Part shown: piece after piece, positions 9,611-19,379 of the stretch
How the letters are laid out: every line of letters starts with the position of its first letter
Position numbering within the stretch: the first letter of the stretch is position 1
Source: Acidicapsa acidisoli
GTDB taxonomy: Bacteria > Acidobacteriota > Terriglobia > Terriglobales > Acidobacteriaceae
DNA length: 64,000 bases
Direction: 5' to 3'
NCBI RefSeq assembly: GCF_025685625.1
Contig: NZ_JAGSYI010000003.1
Location: 620,001-684,000 of the forward strand
Program-made: the position numbers and the translations under genes
The notes under the pieces: model-generated
The model's input: the letters and a program-made list of their open reading frames with translations, nothing else
The model's database searches: none
Told to the model about the DNA's origin: nothing

Positions 9611-9835
9611 TTACGCTGCGCGGCGCTGCTCTACCGGCTGGACATCGGACTCTGCAACAGATGCCGTACCAGGATTGGCGGTGCGAAATCGATATAAGAC
9701 TTCATTCGTCGTGTCCTGCAGGCGGCTGTTGGGCTTGTGCAGCTTACGGGTTGCCTTGCTCGCCAGTTGGCACAACTGGTAGCGGTTGGACACGTGAGTA
9801 AGTGCCCCAAAAATCAGTTCCGAGCGCATATGCAT
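9611..9835 (-). CDS. rpoZ: Omega-like RNA polymerase subunit (small conserved protein upstream of rho)
   Basis: 74 residues. The core NRYQLCQLASKATRKLHK corresponds to the conserved NRF-LV--A--RARQL helix of RNA polymerase omega, followed by NEVLYRF, comparable to the region that clamps the beta-prime C-terminus. The tail after residue 58 is unconserved. Good ribosome-binding site (AAAGGAG, four bases before ATG 9835 and ten before a second ATG). A location just upstream of rho fits a transcription-machinery gene. The similarity is short, so this is a probable and not a certain assignment; the alternative is an uncharacterised small acidobacterial protein. Confidence 0.6.
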   Translation of the reverse strand: MHMRSELIFGALTHVSNRYQLCQLASKATRKLHKPNSRLQDTTNEVLYRFRTANPGTASVAESDVQPVEQRRAA

Positions 9836-10426
9836 CGTTCTCCTTTGTGGTGATCACTGCCCGGTTCTCCCGGTGCAGAGGAAGGCCGTTAAGCGGCGCT
9901 ATCCTAATTTTGTTACTGCCGACTATTAGACGCAGAAAGCAGGGGTTAAGTTCTAAAATCTTCCCTGGGCTTGCGGCCAGGTTTTCGAGGCTGTAAAAAA
10001 CGTCATTCCTCGCGATTCTCTTCAAAGCTAAGGCCAAACTCTGGGGCGAAACTGCACAATCCAGAACACATCAAACACAAACACCACACACACTTCCAGT
10101 GCACCAATTACCTCTGGTGAACCGCACAACAGAATGACGCGGAAGTCAAGGCGAAACAGAGCGTAGCCGAAATGTATACGCGAGATCAGCCTTGTTGGGT
10201 AGCAATAATGAATTTATACCCAAGGTGAGTTCTGGTCAACCCTTATTTATAGCACGTTTTGCGGCGTTTCCAAAACGGTAATGGCGAAATCAATAATTCC
10301 TGGCCAATTTCCGTTTCGGAACACAGTCGATTCCCAAGGGGACTGCTCGGATCTGCCAGCGCGCACAAACTCAGCTCCTGTTATGCATGTCGCCATATTT
10401 TTGCGGGAGATGCGCTTGATTCGGAT
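9836..10426. other. 590-base intergenic region, no gene recognised
   Basis: Lies between the omega-like gene (leader side, left) and the 3' end of the first small membrane protein gene (right). It must contain the promoter of the omega-like gene, but I cannot single out a convincing -35/-10 pair. An imperfect inverted repeat, TTGGGTA (10195-10201) and TACCCAA (10217-10223), could end the transcript arriving from the right. Frames crossing this region have no recognisable protein character. Confidence 0.5.
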
Positions 10427-10681
10427 CTAGTCCAAATTGGCGCGGTGCTCGCGGCGCGCGATTCTGTAGACCGTCGGACCTGGATCCATGCAAATGGGAA
10501 CTCCGTTCTCGTCCCAGCTCGAAAGCCGCCGACCTGCTTCCCGCACTTTCGGAGTCCTGCACCACAATTCGTCCAATCGAAAGAGAATGGCAATTAAGGC
10601 CACCACCATTGGGATGGCTACCAGGAATGCATCTGCATTGGATTCAAGTGCTAACACGAAGCGGTCCATCCCTCTGAGCAT
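10427..10681 (-). CDS. Small single-span membrane protein, copy 1 of a tandem pair
   Basis: 84 residues at most, with an alternative ATG at residue 5 (MDRFVLAL). One hydrophobic helix (about 20-37, AFLVAIPMVVALIAILF) is followed by a charged tail with RLDELW and GRRLSSWDENGVPICMDPG. It is clearly homologous to the next gene upstream: both share SNADAFLVAIPMV-like and RLDE-x-(F/W) elements and the motif (S)xWDxNGxPIC-DP. Function unknown. The C-terminal motif ends with one cysteine and resembles a membrane anchor plus a short cytoplasmic or periplasmic peptide. The last 18 residues diverge from copy 2. Confidence 0.7.
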   Translation of the reverse strand: MLRGMDRFVLALESNADAFLVAIPMVVALIAILFRLDELWCRTPKVREAGRRLSSWDENGVPICMDPGPTVYRIARREHRANLD

Positions 10682-10878
10682 GGATGCACTATGGTTCCGT
10701 GCTCAGAAACGCTCATCGGACAGATCTTTTAGAAACTCTAAGTTACTGGAGTAATTTGAGACGACTTAGACGGCTATCGGCGTCGGGATTTCGATATAAC
10801 TCAAATGTGAATAACTCCCTGATCACTTTCCTGATCAATGGAGCGCCAGGGCCTCGGGGTGGCCTATGTCCTTTTCGG

Positions 10879-11133
10879 CTATCCGTCTTTTCGCTGAATC
10901 TCGGGATTCTTGCCGTCCGGATCGGTGCAGATGGGGCGTCCGTTCTTGTCCCAGCCGGACATCTGACGGCGGTTCTCCACCGGCTTTTTCGGTTTTCCGA
11001 AGATCTCGTCGAGCCGGAAAAACCCTGCGAATAGAATCCCAACCATGGGAATTGCGACCAACAAGGCATCGGTATTTGACTGCAGAATGGGCATACGGAT
11101 TTCGTCCTTCCCGGCGTACGAATCGCTTTGCAA
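10879..11133 (-). CDS. Small single-span membrane protein, copy 2 of a tandem pair
   Basis: 84 residues; an internal ATG at residue 14 (MPILQSNTDALLVAIPMV) would align better with copy 1 and has GGAAGGA some 12 bases upstream. Organisation as in copy 1: a hydrophobic span ALLVAIPMVGILFAGFF, then RLDEIFGKPKKPVENRRQ and MSGWDKNGRPICTDPDGK. I do not know a named family, though the WDKNGRPICTDPDGK-type tail looks strongly conserved between the two. The pair lies head to tail on the minus strand about 200 bases apart, without other genes between them. Confidence 0.75.
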   Translation of the reverse strand: MQSDSYAGKDEIRMPILQSNTDALLVAIPMVGILFAGFFRLDEIFGKPKKPVENRRQMSGWDKNGRPICTDPDGKNPEIQRKDG

Positions 11134-11566
11134 AATCCAAAGCCTGATTACTTTCAGGGAGCTTATGAACGGAATCCTGCATCGCGGAACTTACCAGGCG
11201 CTTCCGTCCTACCCTCTGACCCACATAATTCGCTTTTCATGAAGCCTTTTCCATACAACGCCGAAGTGATTACCGCTAACACCTAGGTAACCATATTTTC
11301 TGGCTTTCTGTCGGAGAAATACCAGCAAAGTCCCGCCATAATTTTCAGCTATCTCTGCATAAACCTATTGAAATCAAAGAGCCAAAGAATTAGCTGAATC
11401 ATTATCCGGCGTTGTACGCAGTTGTAGGCATCTGTCAGGGTGGCATCGAATCAACCACTTTCCCTGCGATTGAGAGACAGCGGAGTCCCATTTCGGGCCG
11501 CGCCGGAGAGTCGCGCTGAAGATTCGAGAGACGATAGGCGGGCCCGCTGCCTCGGCCGCAGTCTGG
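11134..11566. other. 430-base intergenic region, no gene recognised
   Basis: Separates the 3' end of comM from the tandem small-protein genes; all run on the minus strand, so a promoter for the small proteins is expected here. AT-rich segments occur around 11330-11400. No RNA gene, repeat or strong hairpin was found by eye. Confidence 0.4.
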
Positions 11567-13126
11567 CTATGCCCAGTAACTCCGATCCAGCGTCCGATAT
11601 TGGATAGCCTCCGCCAGGTGCCGCACGGTCAGACCTTCTGTACCTTCGAGGTCGGCAATGGTGCGCGCCACCTTCAGAATTCGATCGTGCGCCCGCGCGC
11701 TCAGGCCCTGCTGCTGCATCGCCCGTTCGAGCAATCGCTCCGCATCGGCGGGTAGGTCACAGAAAGCCCGAATCTGCCGAGTCCCCATCTGCGCATTGGC
11801 AAAGATCCGCTCTCCCGCCTTTTCAAAGCGATTCCGTTGCCTCTCCCGGGCCTGCATGACCCGATCGCGAATCTGCGTCGAACCCTCCGCCGCCGCGCCA
11901 CCTCGAAGCTCCTTGTACTGCACCGCCGGCACTTCGATATGGATATCGATTCGATCGAGCAACGGACCGGAGACCTTGGCAACGTAGCGCTGGATCATCG
12001 GCGGCGTGCAGTGACACTCGCGCGATTTGTCGTTAAAGTAACCGCACGGGCAGGGATTCATCGCAGCAGCCAGCATGAAACGCGCCGGAAACGTCAGGGA
12101 CATAGCTGCCCGCGCTATCGTAACCGTGTGATCTTCCAGCGGCTGCCGCATCACTTCCAGCACATTGCGCGGAAATTCAGGCAGCTCGTCCAGGAAGAGC
12201 AACCCATTGTGCGCCAACGAAACCTCGCCCGGCCGTGGAATCACTCCTCCGCCAATCAGTCCGGCATCGGAAATTGTATGATGCGGCGCGCGAAATGGCC
12301 TTTGCGCCACCAACCCCTGCGCGGCGTCGAGCACGCCAGCCACGGAGTGGATCTTGGTCGTCTCCAGCGCTTCGTCAAAGGTCAGCGGAGCCAGAATCGA
12401 CGGCAGCCGTTTGGCCAGCATCGTCTTGCCCGACCCCGGCGGCCCGATCATCAGAATGTTATGGCCACCCGCCGCTGCAACTTCCAACGCGCGCTTGGCC
12501 GTCTGCTGGCCGCGCACATCCGAAAAGTCTGCCGCGTAGTGATGTAACTCACCCAGAAGTTGCTCTGTCGCCACACGGAACGGTGCGCGCTGCACTTCGC
12601 CCAGCAGCGTCGTGTTCAGAAGCTCTATCACGTCGCCCAGCGAAGCCACGGGAAAGACATTCACACCCTCGACCACGGCCGCTTCCGGCGCATTTACTGC
12701 GGGCAGTATGAGGTTGGCAATCCCCCGCGCTCGCGCCAGCACTGCAATCGAAAGAATGCCGGGGACAGGCCTCAGTCCACCATCCAGTCCCAACTCGCCG
12801 ACCATCAGGAACTTCGTCAGATCCTTGGTCTGCAATGCGCCATAGGCATTCAGAATGCCGACGGCGATGGGCAGGTCGAAGCCCGCGCCCTCTTTCTTGA
12901 TGTCCGCGGGCGCCAGATTGATGGTGATATGAGTGGGCGGAATCAGATAACCGGAGTTCTTCATCGCCGCGCGCACGCGGTCGCGACTCTCCCGCACCGC
13001 GGCATCCGGCAGGCCCACTGTATGAAACTTGTCTTCCTCGGCAACGGTTCCGCTGAGGTCTACCTCTACGTCGATGAGGTTTGCATCTATGCCGTAAACG
13101 GCTGCACTGAGTACTTTCGCAAGCAT
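11567..13126 (-). CDS. comM: YifB/ComM family Mg-chelatase-like AAA+ ATPase
   Basis: 519 residues. An N-terminal Lon-substrate/S5-like domain (1-170) contains the signature [18 protein letters not shown] and [20 protein letters not shown]. The AAA+ core has Walker A GPPGSGKT at 218-225 and Walker [11 protein letters not shown], followed by the cysteine cluster [18 protein letters not shown] typical of the family, and a C-terminal helical lid. ComM is a hexameric helicase that promotes branch migration during integration of transformed DNA. dprA, another natural-transformation gene, is present 30 kb away. Monocistronic here. Confidence 0.95.
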   Translation of the reverse strand: MLAKVLSAAVYGIDANLIDVEVDLSGTVAEEDKFHTVGLPDAAVRESRDRVRAAMKNSGYLIPPTHITINLAPADIKKEGAGFDLPIAVGILNAYGALQTKDLTKFLMVGELGLDGGLRPVPGILSIAVLARARGIANLILPAVNAPEAAVVEGVNVFPVASLGDVIELLNTTLLGEVQRAPFRVATEQLLGELHHYAADFSDVRGQQTAKRALEVAAAGGHNILMIGPPGSGKTMLAKRLPSILAPLTFDEALETTKIHSVAGVLDAAQGLVAQRPFRAPHHTISDAGLIGGGVIPRPGEVSLAHNGLLFLDELPEFPRNVLEVMRQPLEDHTVTIARAAMSLTFPARFMLAAAMNPCPCGYFNDKSRECHCTPPMIQRYVAKVSGPLLDRIDIHIEVPAVQYKELRGGAAAEGSTQIRDRVMQARERQRNRFEKAGERIFANAQMGTRQIRAFCDLPADAERLLERAMQQQGLSARAHDRILKVARTIADLEGTEGLTVRHLAEAIQYRTLDRSYWA

Positions 13127-13270
13127 GAGTAAGTGACTGCGAGTGTAGCATCCGGGTATTGCAAGTCCATAACTTGTTGATATGGCGCCGATTGATTCAC
13201 GAATATAGCTTCACTATTATCGATTTTCCCGGGAACATAGTTTCGCGTGAGTTCAATTCCGGGCCCAGGC

Positions 13271-14989
13271 CTAAGTCGCCATCGTCACGGCTTCAAATTG
13301 CGAGACCTGGTTTCGACCTGCCCGCTTGGCTCGGTATAGCGCCATGTCCGCTCGTCGCAGCAGCAGATCAGAGGTCTCGCCGTCATTGGGGTAAAGCGCT
13401 ACGCCGATTGAAATCGAAAACTCGCTGTAGACTTCTCGGTCCAATGGCAGGCGCACATTTGCAACAGACCGGCGAATGCTCTCCGCTCGTTCCAGGGCAA
13501 TGGCCGGCGTCACATCGGGTAGTATGATCGTGAACTCTTCGCCGCCATATCGGCATGCGATATCTTCGGCGCGAATATTGGCGCGAAAGATCTCTGCAAC
13601 AGCTTTCAGCACCGTGTCTCCGGCAGCGTGACCAAAGGTGTCATTGAACTTCTTGAAGTGGTCGAGATCCAGCATGAAAACCGCCAGCGTCTGCTTGCGC
13701 CGGGCTGCCCGGGAAAGCTCCCGCTCCAGCGAAATCTGCATGAAGTGCCGGTTGAACAGTCCGGTCAGCGAATCCCGTATGGACTGATTCTCGAGCTTCG
13801 TTCGCAGATTCAGTGTCGCTATTGCCATGCCGGTAAGCTGAACAAGCTGGCGCAACCCGTCCGTGCGCAGATTGACCGCCTTCAGCACGGCCTCGGAGGC
13901 GCATTGCACATACAACATGCCAAGCGTGTTCCCGTGAGCCACAATCGGCTTGCAGAGATAGCGATCTGGCGCTTCGCTAGAAAAGTGTGTGCAGTGAATC
14001 TCCGAAACCCCTGGCTGCCTCCAGCGAGGCTGGCCTGAACGCAGCCCGCAGCAGGAATCCGGCGGATGGAAATCCTCGACCGCACTCTCGCCCGAACTTC
14101 CCTGCCAGCTCGACACCACCTCCACAAGCTGCCGCGAGTTGTTGATCATGCAAAGCGACCCGCTGGTTCCCAATAGCAGCCGGGAGAAGCTGTTTGCCGC
14201 CGACTCGTAGACCTGATGCACTTCCACGCACAATTGCAGTTCATCCCGCGCGGAGGTTAACAGCTCGGACTCATGGGCACGATCCTCCAGTTCATTGACG
14301 GTGCGCGCCAGGCGTTCGTTGGTCAAGGCCGTCTGCTTGCTGATCGTTTGCCGGCGCACAGCGTCGCGCAGCAGCAAGCCAAACAGCACCACCAGAGAAA
14401 TCAAGGAGACGCCGACAAATGCAACCTCTGCGCTGATCGAAGTAAAGGAGCTTTGCTGAGACCCCTTGCTCCGCTCCTGCAACAGAGACTGCTCGTGGTC
14501 CGTCATCAATCCGATTGCCTGCTGGTTCTGCTGCAGTTGGATCGCCGACAGCTCCGACTTCACGGTGAAGTTGTTGAGGGCCTGCTCGAAGTACTGGGCG
14601 TTGGAGACCAGGATTTGCAGGTTGCGCGTCTGGTAGTCGCTGTCGGCAACCAGCACCTTCAGATGAACCAACGTGGTTTCCAGCTGGTTTGCGCTCGCCC
14701 GGGCACGTGTCAACTGCTCCTCATTGCCGGTCAGAGTGTACAGTCTGCTTCTGTATTCGATCCGTTCCGTCAGCAGCGAGACCCGTTGCAGCGAGGCAAG
14801 CACCTCCTGGGTATGCTGTACCCACTCACCGGACGAGATCAGGCTGCGCGTATTTCCATAGACCAGGGCCCCAGCCATTACGGTGAAGCAGACGGCTCCG
14901 ATTGCCGCCGCAATCAGGAGCGCGACAGCCGAGTTTGGGCCGACCTGCCGTTCAATTCGACGGCTCAAGGTGGAGATTATGCGCAACAT
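13271..14989 (-). CDS. Membrane-bound diguanylate cyclase (CHASE3-like, GAF, GGDEF)
   Basis: 572 residues. Transmembrane helix near 20-45, a helical periplasmic domain of CHASE3 type (about 50-185; note the conserved RSRLYTLTGNEEQLTRA), a second helix near 187-210, a GAF-like domain about 250-400 with several cysteines (DSCCGLR), and a GGDEF domain from DSLTGLFNRHFM to the end. The active-site GGEEF is at 482-486 and an intact product-inhibition site RAED at 473-476, five residues upstream, so the enzyme should make c-di-GMP and be feedback-inhibited. Divergent from a second GGDEF gene across a 447-base region. Confidence 0.93.
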   Translation of the reverse strand: MLRIISTLSRRIERQVGPNSAVALLIAAAIGAVCFTVMAGALVYGNTRSLISSGEWVQHTQEVLASLQRVSLLTERIEYRSRLYTLTGNEEQLTRARASANQLETTLVHLKVLVADSDYQTRNLQILVSNAQYFEQALNNFTVKSELSAIQLQQNQQAIGLMTDHEQSLLQERSKGSQQSSFTSISAEVAFVGVSLISLVVLFGLLLRDAVRRQTISKQTALTNERLARTVNELEDRAHESELLTSARDELQLCVEVHQVYESAANSFSRLLLGTSGSLCMINNSRQLVEVVSSWQGSSGESAVEDFHPPDSCCGLRSGQPRWRQPGVSEIHCTHFSSEAPDRYLCKPIVAHGNTLGMLYVQCASEAVLKAVNLRTDGLRQLVQLTGMAIATLNLRTKLENQSIRDSLTGLFNRHFMQISLERELSRAARRKQTLAVFMLDLDHFKKFNDTFGHAAGDTVLKAVAEIFRANIRAEDIACRYGGEEFTIILPDVTPAIALERAESIRRSVANVRLPLDREVYSEFSISIGVALYPNDGETSDLLLRRADMALYRAKRAGRNQVSQFEAVTMAT

Positions 14990-15436
14990 GCCATCCCCGG
15001 AAGGTAACCTTTAAATAGTAACTTAGGTGCTCATTCGCCCCGACGTAATTTGTCGAGAAATCCCTTTTCCGTACCTCAAAATCTCAGATTCTTCACAAAA
15101 TGCGCCGAAAAGCTGCCATGACCTGCCGTCTTCGATCCGGAACGCACCCAACGTCTCCGCGAGAGGGCGGTAGTCCCTGGAGCGGCGCGCTTCCAACCTT
15201 TCGGCCACGTTCCGCAGGTTGAATCATTTGACCAATGACGTTTCACTATTTCGGCGTCTAAGAAAATTCAATCTTCTTTTTTCTCGCGAGTAAGAATTCG
15301 GGGAACGGTCGCGGAGGCTCTCTGTATAAAGGAAAATTCGTGATAGGTTACTTCTAGCGGTATCTTCAGGGATATTTTTGCGCTATTCAAATTCCGCTCA
15401 TACTATTCCTGCGTCAAGATTAACCGGGCTAATGAG
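14990..15436. other. Divergent control region between two GGDEF genes
   Basis: 447 bases with no convincing gene; a 61-codon frame at 15023-15208 on the minus strand lacks protein character and a ribosome-binding site. The region is richer in A and T towards the right. It must hold promoters for both cyclase genes; one candidate for the right-hand gene is listed separately. Confidence 0.55.
15378..15406 (+). promoter_or_regulatory. Candidate sigma-70-type promoter of the GAF-GGDEF gene
   Basis: TTGCGC (15378-15383) and TACTAT (15401-15406) are separated by exactly 17 bases, placing a start site near 15413, about 24 bases before the GTG start codon. The match is moderate. Confidence 0.4.
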
Positions 15437-16540
15437 GTGTCAACGAACGTGACTATCTCCACGCGTTCGATCGAGCAGCTTGTCGAAGTAGTGCAAAAGC
15501 TGTCTCTCGCACAGGATATGCAGCAGATTACCACCCTTGTACGCACGTCGGCCCGCCAACTGAACCGGGCCGACGGCGCCTCGGTGGTTCTTCGCGACGG
15601 TGACGAGTGCGTATATGTCGATGAGGACGCAATCGGACCTCTCTGGAAGGGTCAGCGCTTTCCAGTTAGCTCCTGCATTAGCGGCTGGGTTATGAACAAC
15701 CGCGAACCAGTTGCGATTCGAGATATCTACAAGGATCCACGCATTCCCGCCGAGAGTTACCGGCCCACGTTTGTCCGAAGCCTGGCGATGGTCCCCATCG
15801 GAGCGCAAAACCCCGTCGGAGCAATCGGCAATTACTGGGCATCGCCGCACACAACGACACCGGAGCAAATCAAGCTGCTGCAGGCGCTCGCCGAATCGGC
15901 CGCGGCGGCGATGGAAAATCTCCGCGTTCGTCAGGAGTTGCAGGAGAGTGTCCGCCAGCGGACCGCGGAGCTCGAAGCCGCAAATCTGGAGTTACACGCC
16001 GAATCCGTCCTCCGCAAACGCATGGAAGCCGAAATCCATCGGCTTTCGCTTACGGACGACCTGACCGAATTCAATAACCGCCGAGGCTTCCTATTCCACG
16101 CTGAACAGTTGCGCAGGCTTGTACATCGCTTCAATACCCATGGATGGCTCATCTACATCGACCTGGACGATTTGAAACAGGTCAATGAGACGCTCGGTCA
16201 TGAGGCGGGCGACCGTCACATCCTAGACGCAGCCAAGGTCTTGCGCGAAAGCTTCCGCGACGCGGACGTCGTAGGCCGCATCGGCGGCGATGAATTTGCG
16301 GTCTTCGCGACGGGTTCAACGACTCCGGCAGCTGAGATCGAGGAACGGATCGCCGCCAATATCGATCATCACAACCGTTGCTTTCCCAGCCAGCCGCCTC
16401 TCTCGATGAGCATCGGCATCGTCCGTTGCGACGCGCAATCCGCCTATTCTCTCGAAGATATGATCCATCAGGCGGACGCAGCCATGTACATCGAAAAGCG
16501 CCGCAAGCGCCACCGCCAGCGCGAAGCCCTGGGCAAGTAA
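15437..16540 (+). CDS. Cytoplasmic diguanylate cyclase (GAF-GGDEF)
   Basis: 367 residues, GTG start. An N-terminal GAF domain (about 10-165; DGDECVYVDEDAIGPLWKGQ and the PVSSCISGWVMNNREPV segment typical of phytochrome-like GAF modules) is linked by a coiled coil (170-205) to a GGDEF domain. The active site GGDEF is at 283-287 and the inhibitory RDAD at 274-277, both intact. No membrane segment. Predicted to make c-di-GMP in response to a small ligand or redox cue sensed by the GAF domain. Its C-terminal end is lysine/arginine-rich. Divergent from the membrane-bound cyclase. Confidence 0.93.
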   Translation: MSTNVTISTRSIEQLVEVVQKLSLAQDMQQITTLVRTSARQLNRADGASVVLRDGDECVYVDEDAIGPLWKGQRFPVSSCISGWVMNNREPVAIRDIYKDPRIPAESYRPTFVRSLAMVPIGAQNPVGAIGNYWASPHTTTPEQIKLLQALAESAAAAMENLRVRQELQESVRQRTAELEAANLELHAESVLRKRMEAEIHRLSLTDDLTEFNNRRGFLFHAEQLRRLVHRFNTHGWLIYIDLDDLKQVNETLGHEAGDRHILDAAKVLRESFRDADVVGRIGGDEFAVFATGSTTPAAEIEERIAANIDHHNRCFPSQPPLSMSIGIVRCDAQSAYSLEDMIHQADAAMYIEKRRKRHRQREALGK

Positions 16541-16639
16541 ACCTGGTGAGCCGAGTCGGCCACGAATCCAGCTACGAATCCGTCCGACGCCCTTCATCCG
16601 ATACAATCGACAGGGCAAGAGAAGCGAGCCAGCTCGACT

Positions 16640-18058
16640 ATGACCAGCCTTTTCGATCTCTACAAAATCGGAGTCGGGCCTTCCAGTTCTCACACCATGG
16701 GGCCGATGACGGCGGCCTTCCGATTTGCGGACGATCTGGCTGGAGCAGGCCGTTTGGCAAGCATCCACCGCCTGCAGGTCGATCTATACGGCTCTCTAGC
16801 TCTCACCGGCATCGGCCACGCTACCGACCGCGCAATCCTTCTCGGCCTGAGCGGCAATTTCCCCGCAGGCATCAATCCCGAAGATATCGAACCAATCATC
16901 CGGCAAGTCCGCACGACTCATCGGCTCACTCTGGCTGGTAAGCACGCAGCTGATTTTCATGAAGACTCCGACTTACTGTTCCATCGCGACCAGATGTTTC
17001 CGCCCGGCGCAACCACACAGCATCCCAACGGAATGCGATTCACCGCCTTCGACCAAACTGGGACGGTGATCGAATGCCGCACCTGGTTCTCCATTGGCGG
17101 AGGCTTCATCGTCGAAGATGGCCAGGAGACGACGACCGCGGCTCTGCTCAGAAATCCGGTGCCGTATCCCTTTCGCAGTGCCGCTGAGCTGCTCGATCGT
17201 TCCCACACCCACTCGCTTTCCATCGCGGAAATCATGCTGGCGAATGAAGTGGCGATCCTCCCCGATCAGGATGGCGCTCCTATCCTGGCGCAAGAGCGCA
17301 TCCGGCAGCGAATCCTTTCCATATGGCACGCCATGCAGGATTGCGTCGCTCGCGGCATCGCGACGGAAGGAATTCTTCCCGGCGGCCTCAACGTCCGCCG
17401 CCGCGCGCATCGCCTGGCGGAGCGGCTTCGCGAACGGCAACAGGAGCAACGGCCTTCAGACCCGCTTGCGCCGCTCGACTGGGTCACGGTTTACGCCATG
17501 GCGGTCAATGAAGAGAACGCCGCTGGCTGCCGCGTCGTCACCGCGCCGACCAACGGCGCGGCAGGCGTAGTACCGGCTGTCGCACACTACTACAACAACT
17601 TCATTCCCGGCGCGAATGAAGAAGGCATCCTGCGTTTCTTTCTCACTTCGGCCGCCATCGGCATCTTATATAAAGAAAATGCCTCGATCAGCGGAGCGGA
17701 GGTTGGCTGCCAGGGAGAAGTCGGCGTCGCCTGCTCGATGGCTGCCGGCGGTCTCGCAGCCGCGCTGGGCGGCACGGCTGGACAAATTGAGCATGCCGCG
17801 GAGATCGCCATGGAACACAACCTCGGCATGACCTGCGACCCCATCGGCGGACTTGTCCAGATTCCCTGCATCGAGCGCAACGCCATGGGCGCAGTCAAAG
17901 CCGTTCACGCCACCCGCATCGCGATGCAGGAGCCGGAAGAACACAAAGTCTCGCTCGATCAGGTCATCCGCACGATGTACCTCACCGGCCTCGACATGCA
18001 ATCCCGCTACAAGGAAACGTCTCTCGCAGGTCTTGCGCTCAACATTATCGAGTGTTAG
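16640..18058 (+). CDS. sdaA: L-serine ammonia-lyase (serine deaminase), single-chain
   Basis: 472 residues, close to E. coli SdaA (454) and fused as one chain, not the split alpha/beta form. N-terminal beta-domain signature [16 protein letters not shown] at residues 11-26. The C-terminal alpha domain carries the cysteines that hold the 4Fe-4S cluster, in [31 protein letters not shown] and [19 protein letters not shown]. Converts serine to pyruvate and ammonia using the Fe-S cluster and not PLP. ATG start 100 bases after the GGDEF gene, probably with its own promoter. Confidence 0.96.
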   Translation: MTSLFDLYKIGVGPSSSHTMGPMTAAFRFADDLAGAGRLASIHRLQVDLYGSLALTGIGHATDRAILLGLSGNFPAGINPEDIEPIIRQVRTTHRLTLAGKHAADFHEDSDLLFHRDQMFPPGATTQHPNGMRFTAFDQTGTVIECRTWFSIGGGFIVEDGQETTTAALLRNPVPYPFRSAAELLDRSHTHSLSIAEIMLANEVAILPDQDGAPILAQERIRQRILSIWHAMQDCVARGIATEGILPGGLNVRRRAHRLAERLRERQQEQRPSDPLAPLDWVTVYAMAVNEENAAGCRVVTAPTNGAAGVVPAVAHYYNNFIPGANEEGILRFFLTSAAIGILYKENASISGAEVGCQGEVGVACSMAAGGLAAALGGTAGQIEHAAEIAMEHNLGMTCDPIGGLVQIPCIERNAMGAVKAVHATRIAMQEPEEHKVSLDQVIRTMYLTGLDMQSRYKETSLAGLALNIIEC

Positions 18059-18147
18059 TGAATCAAGCGTTAGTTGTACTAGCAACCGTTGCCAATACCC
18101 CGAACATTGGATAGTCACACCGCTGCGAATTCTCGTAAGCTGTTTCC

Positions 18148-19263
18148 ATGCCAGAATCCGAGCAAACAGACGGCCAGCTCCACGAGCCAAATCTCCAGGA
18201 AGCAGATATCCAAGAACCAGAATTGGCCGCTGCCGTCGATTCGCTTGAGCCTTCAACCCAGCCTGAAATTCAAACCGCGTTGCTGACGGAGCCGGAGCCT
18301 ATTCAAGAGGCGGATAAGCCGCGCGGCATTGCTCCCATCTGGCATACCGTTGTGCTCATTCTCGCAATTCTCGCTTTCTCGATCTGGGGAGCAATCCGTC
18401 CGGACACACCGAGCATCAATCCCCTCGCGCCTGTTCAACACTCAGATCGTACCGCTCATGCAACCAACTCCGACGGCCCAGACCAGGTACGCGTTATCCG
18501 CTACGCTCTGACCGGCATACTCGAACTGATTGTTGTCGCCTGGGTTGCATTCGGACTGCGTCTGCGCAAGATTCCATTCCGCTCCCTCTTCGGCGCGTGG
18601 CCCAGCGGATTGAATGACTTCACCAAGGAAGCCGCTATCGCGGCAGCCTTCTGGGTCTGCTCCATGATTGTGCTCGGATCGGTCGCCTTCACGTGGAACT
18701 TCGTCGAAACCCGGATCGACGATCATCACGCCGCAGCCAAGGCCAGCAATCAGCAGTATTCGCAGTCACCGCCGCAGGCCAGGCCTCAGACCCAGTCTCA
18801 GTCCAGTTCGCAGGGCAACGCAAAAAGCAAGCCCGGCACAGCTCCTGCAAACCAACCGTCCATCCGAAAGGACCAGGCAGATTCGATTCGCCAGCTCATG
18901 GAACTCGCGCCGGCCAACGGATTCGAGATCGCCGCATGGGGCCTGCTATGCCTGATTGTCGGTTTCTCGGAAGAGCTGATCTTTCGCGGCTATCTTCAGT
19001 CGCAGGGCATCGCTCTGCTACACCGCGTCCCTCTGAGCCTTGTGCTGACGGCGCTCGTCTTCGGCGCAGCCCATGGATATGAGGGCGTGCGCGGCATCGT
19101 GATCATCGCCGTCTACGGCATGCTCTTCGGCGGCATCACACTGCTGCGAAGAAATCTCTTTCCCGGAATGCTCGCGCACAGTTGGCACGACTTCGCCACC
19201 GGCATAGCTCTTTCCATTCTGCGCTCCACGCACTTTCTCGATCATCTTCCGCTTTCAAAATGA
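18148..19263 (+). CDS. CPBP family intramembrane metalloprotease (Rce1/CAAX type)
   Basis: 371 residues. A polar, acidic N-terminal tail (1-60) and several membrane helices frame a Gln/Ser-rich linker (about 195-235). The conserved glutamate pair EELIFRGYLQ starts near residue 275, followed by FGAAHGYEG and HSWHDF, which supply the metal- and catalysis-associated histidines of the family. Such membrane proteases process prenylated proteins in eukaryotes; bacterial members act on peptides or regulate membrane signalling, and often the substrate is unknown. ATG start 89 bases after sdaA. Confidence 0.9.
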   Translation: MPESEQTDGQLHEPNLQEADIQEPELAAAVDSLEPSTQPEIQTALLTEPEPIQEADKPRGIAPIWHTVVLILAILAFSIWGAIRPDTPSINPLAPVQHSDRTAHATNSDGPDQVRVIRYALTGILELIVVAWVAFGLRLRKIPFRSLFGAWPSGLNDFTKEAAIAAAFWVCSMIVLGSVAFTWNFVETRIDDHHAAAKASNQQYSQSPPQARPQTQSQSSSQGNAKSKPGTAPANQPSIRKDQADSIRQLMELAPANGFEIAAWGLLCLIVGFSEELIFRGYLQSQGIALLHRVPLSLVLTALVFGAAHGYEGVRGIVIIAVYGMLFGGITLLRRNLFPGMLAHSWHDFATGIALSILRSTHFLDHLPLSK

Positions 19264-19379
19264 CGCTGCTCTTCCGAAGCGCACAAGAATTCTCCGCTTG
19301 CCAACACTGCCTCCGACTCAATACCGTGTGTTGACTTCAGATTCCTGTCTAAGACACAACACAAACCACGGAGGCCCGC

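Noticed and set aside
9744-10037. 97-codon minus-strand frame upstream of the omega-like gene
   Set aside because: Overlaps the better supported omega-like gene in another frame and has no recognisable features.
10259-11242. Plus-strand frames across the tandem small-protein genes
   Set aside because: They mirror the minus-strand paralogues, whose mutual similarity identifies the coding strand.
15023-15208. 61-codon minus-strand frame between the GGDEF genes
   Set aside because: No ribosome-binding site and random-looking composition; lies in the expected promoter region.
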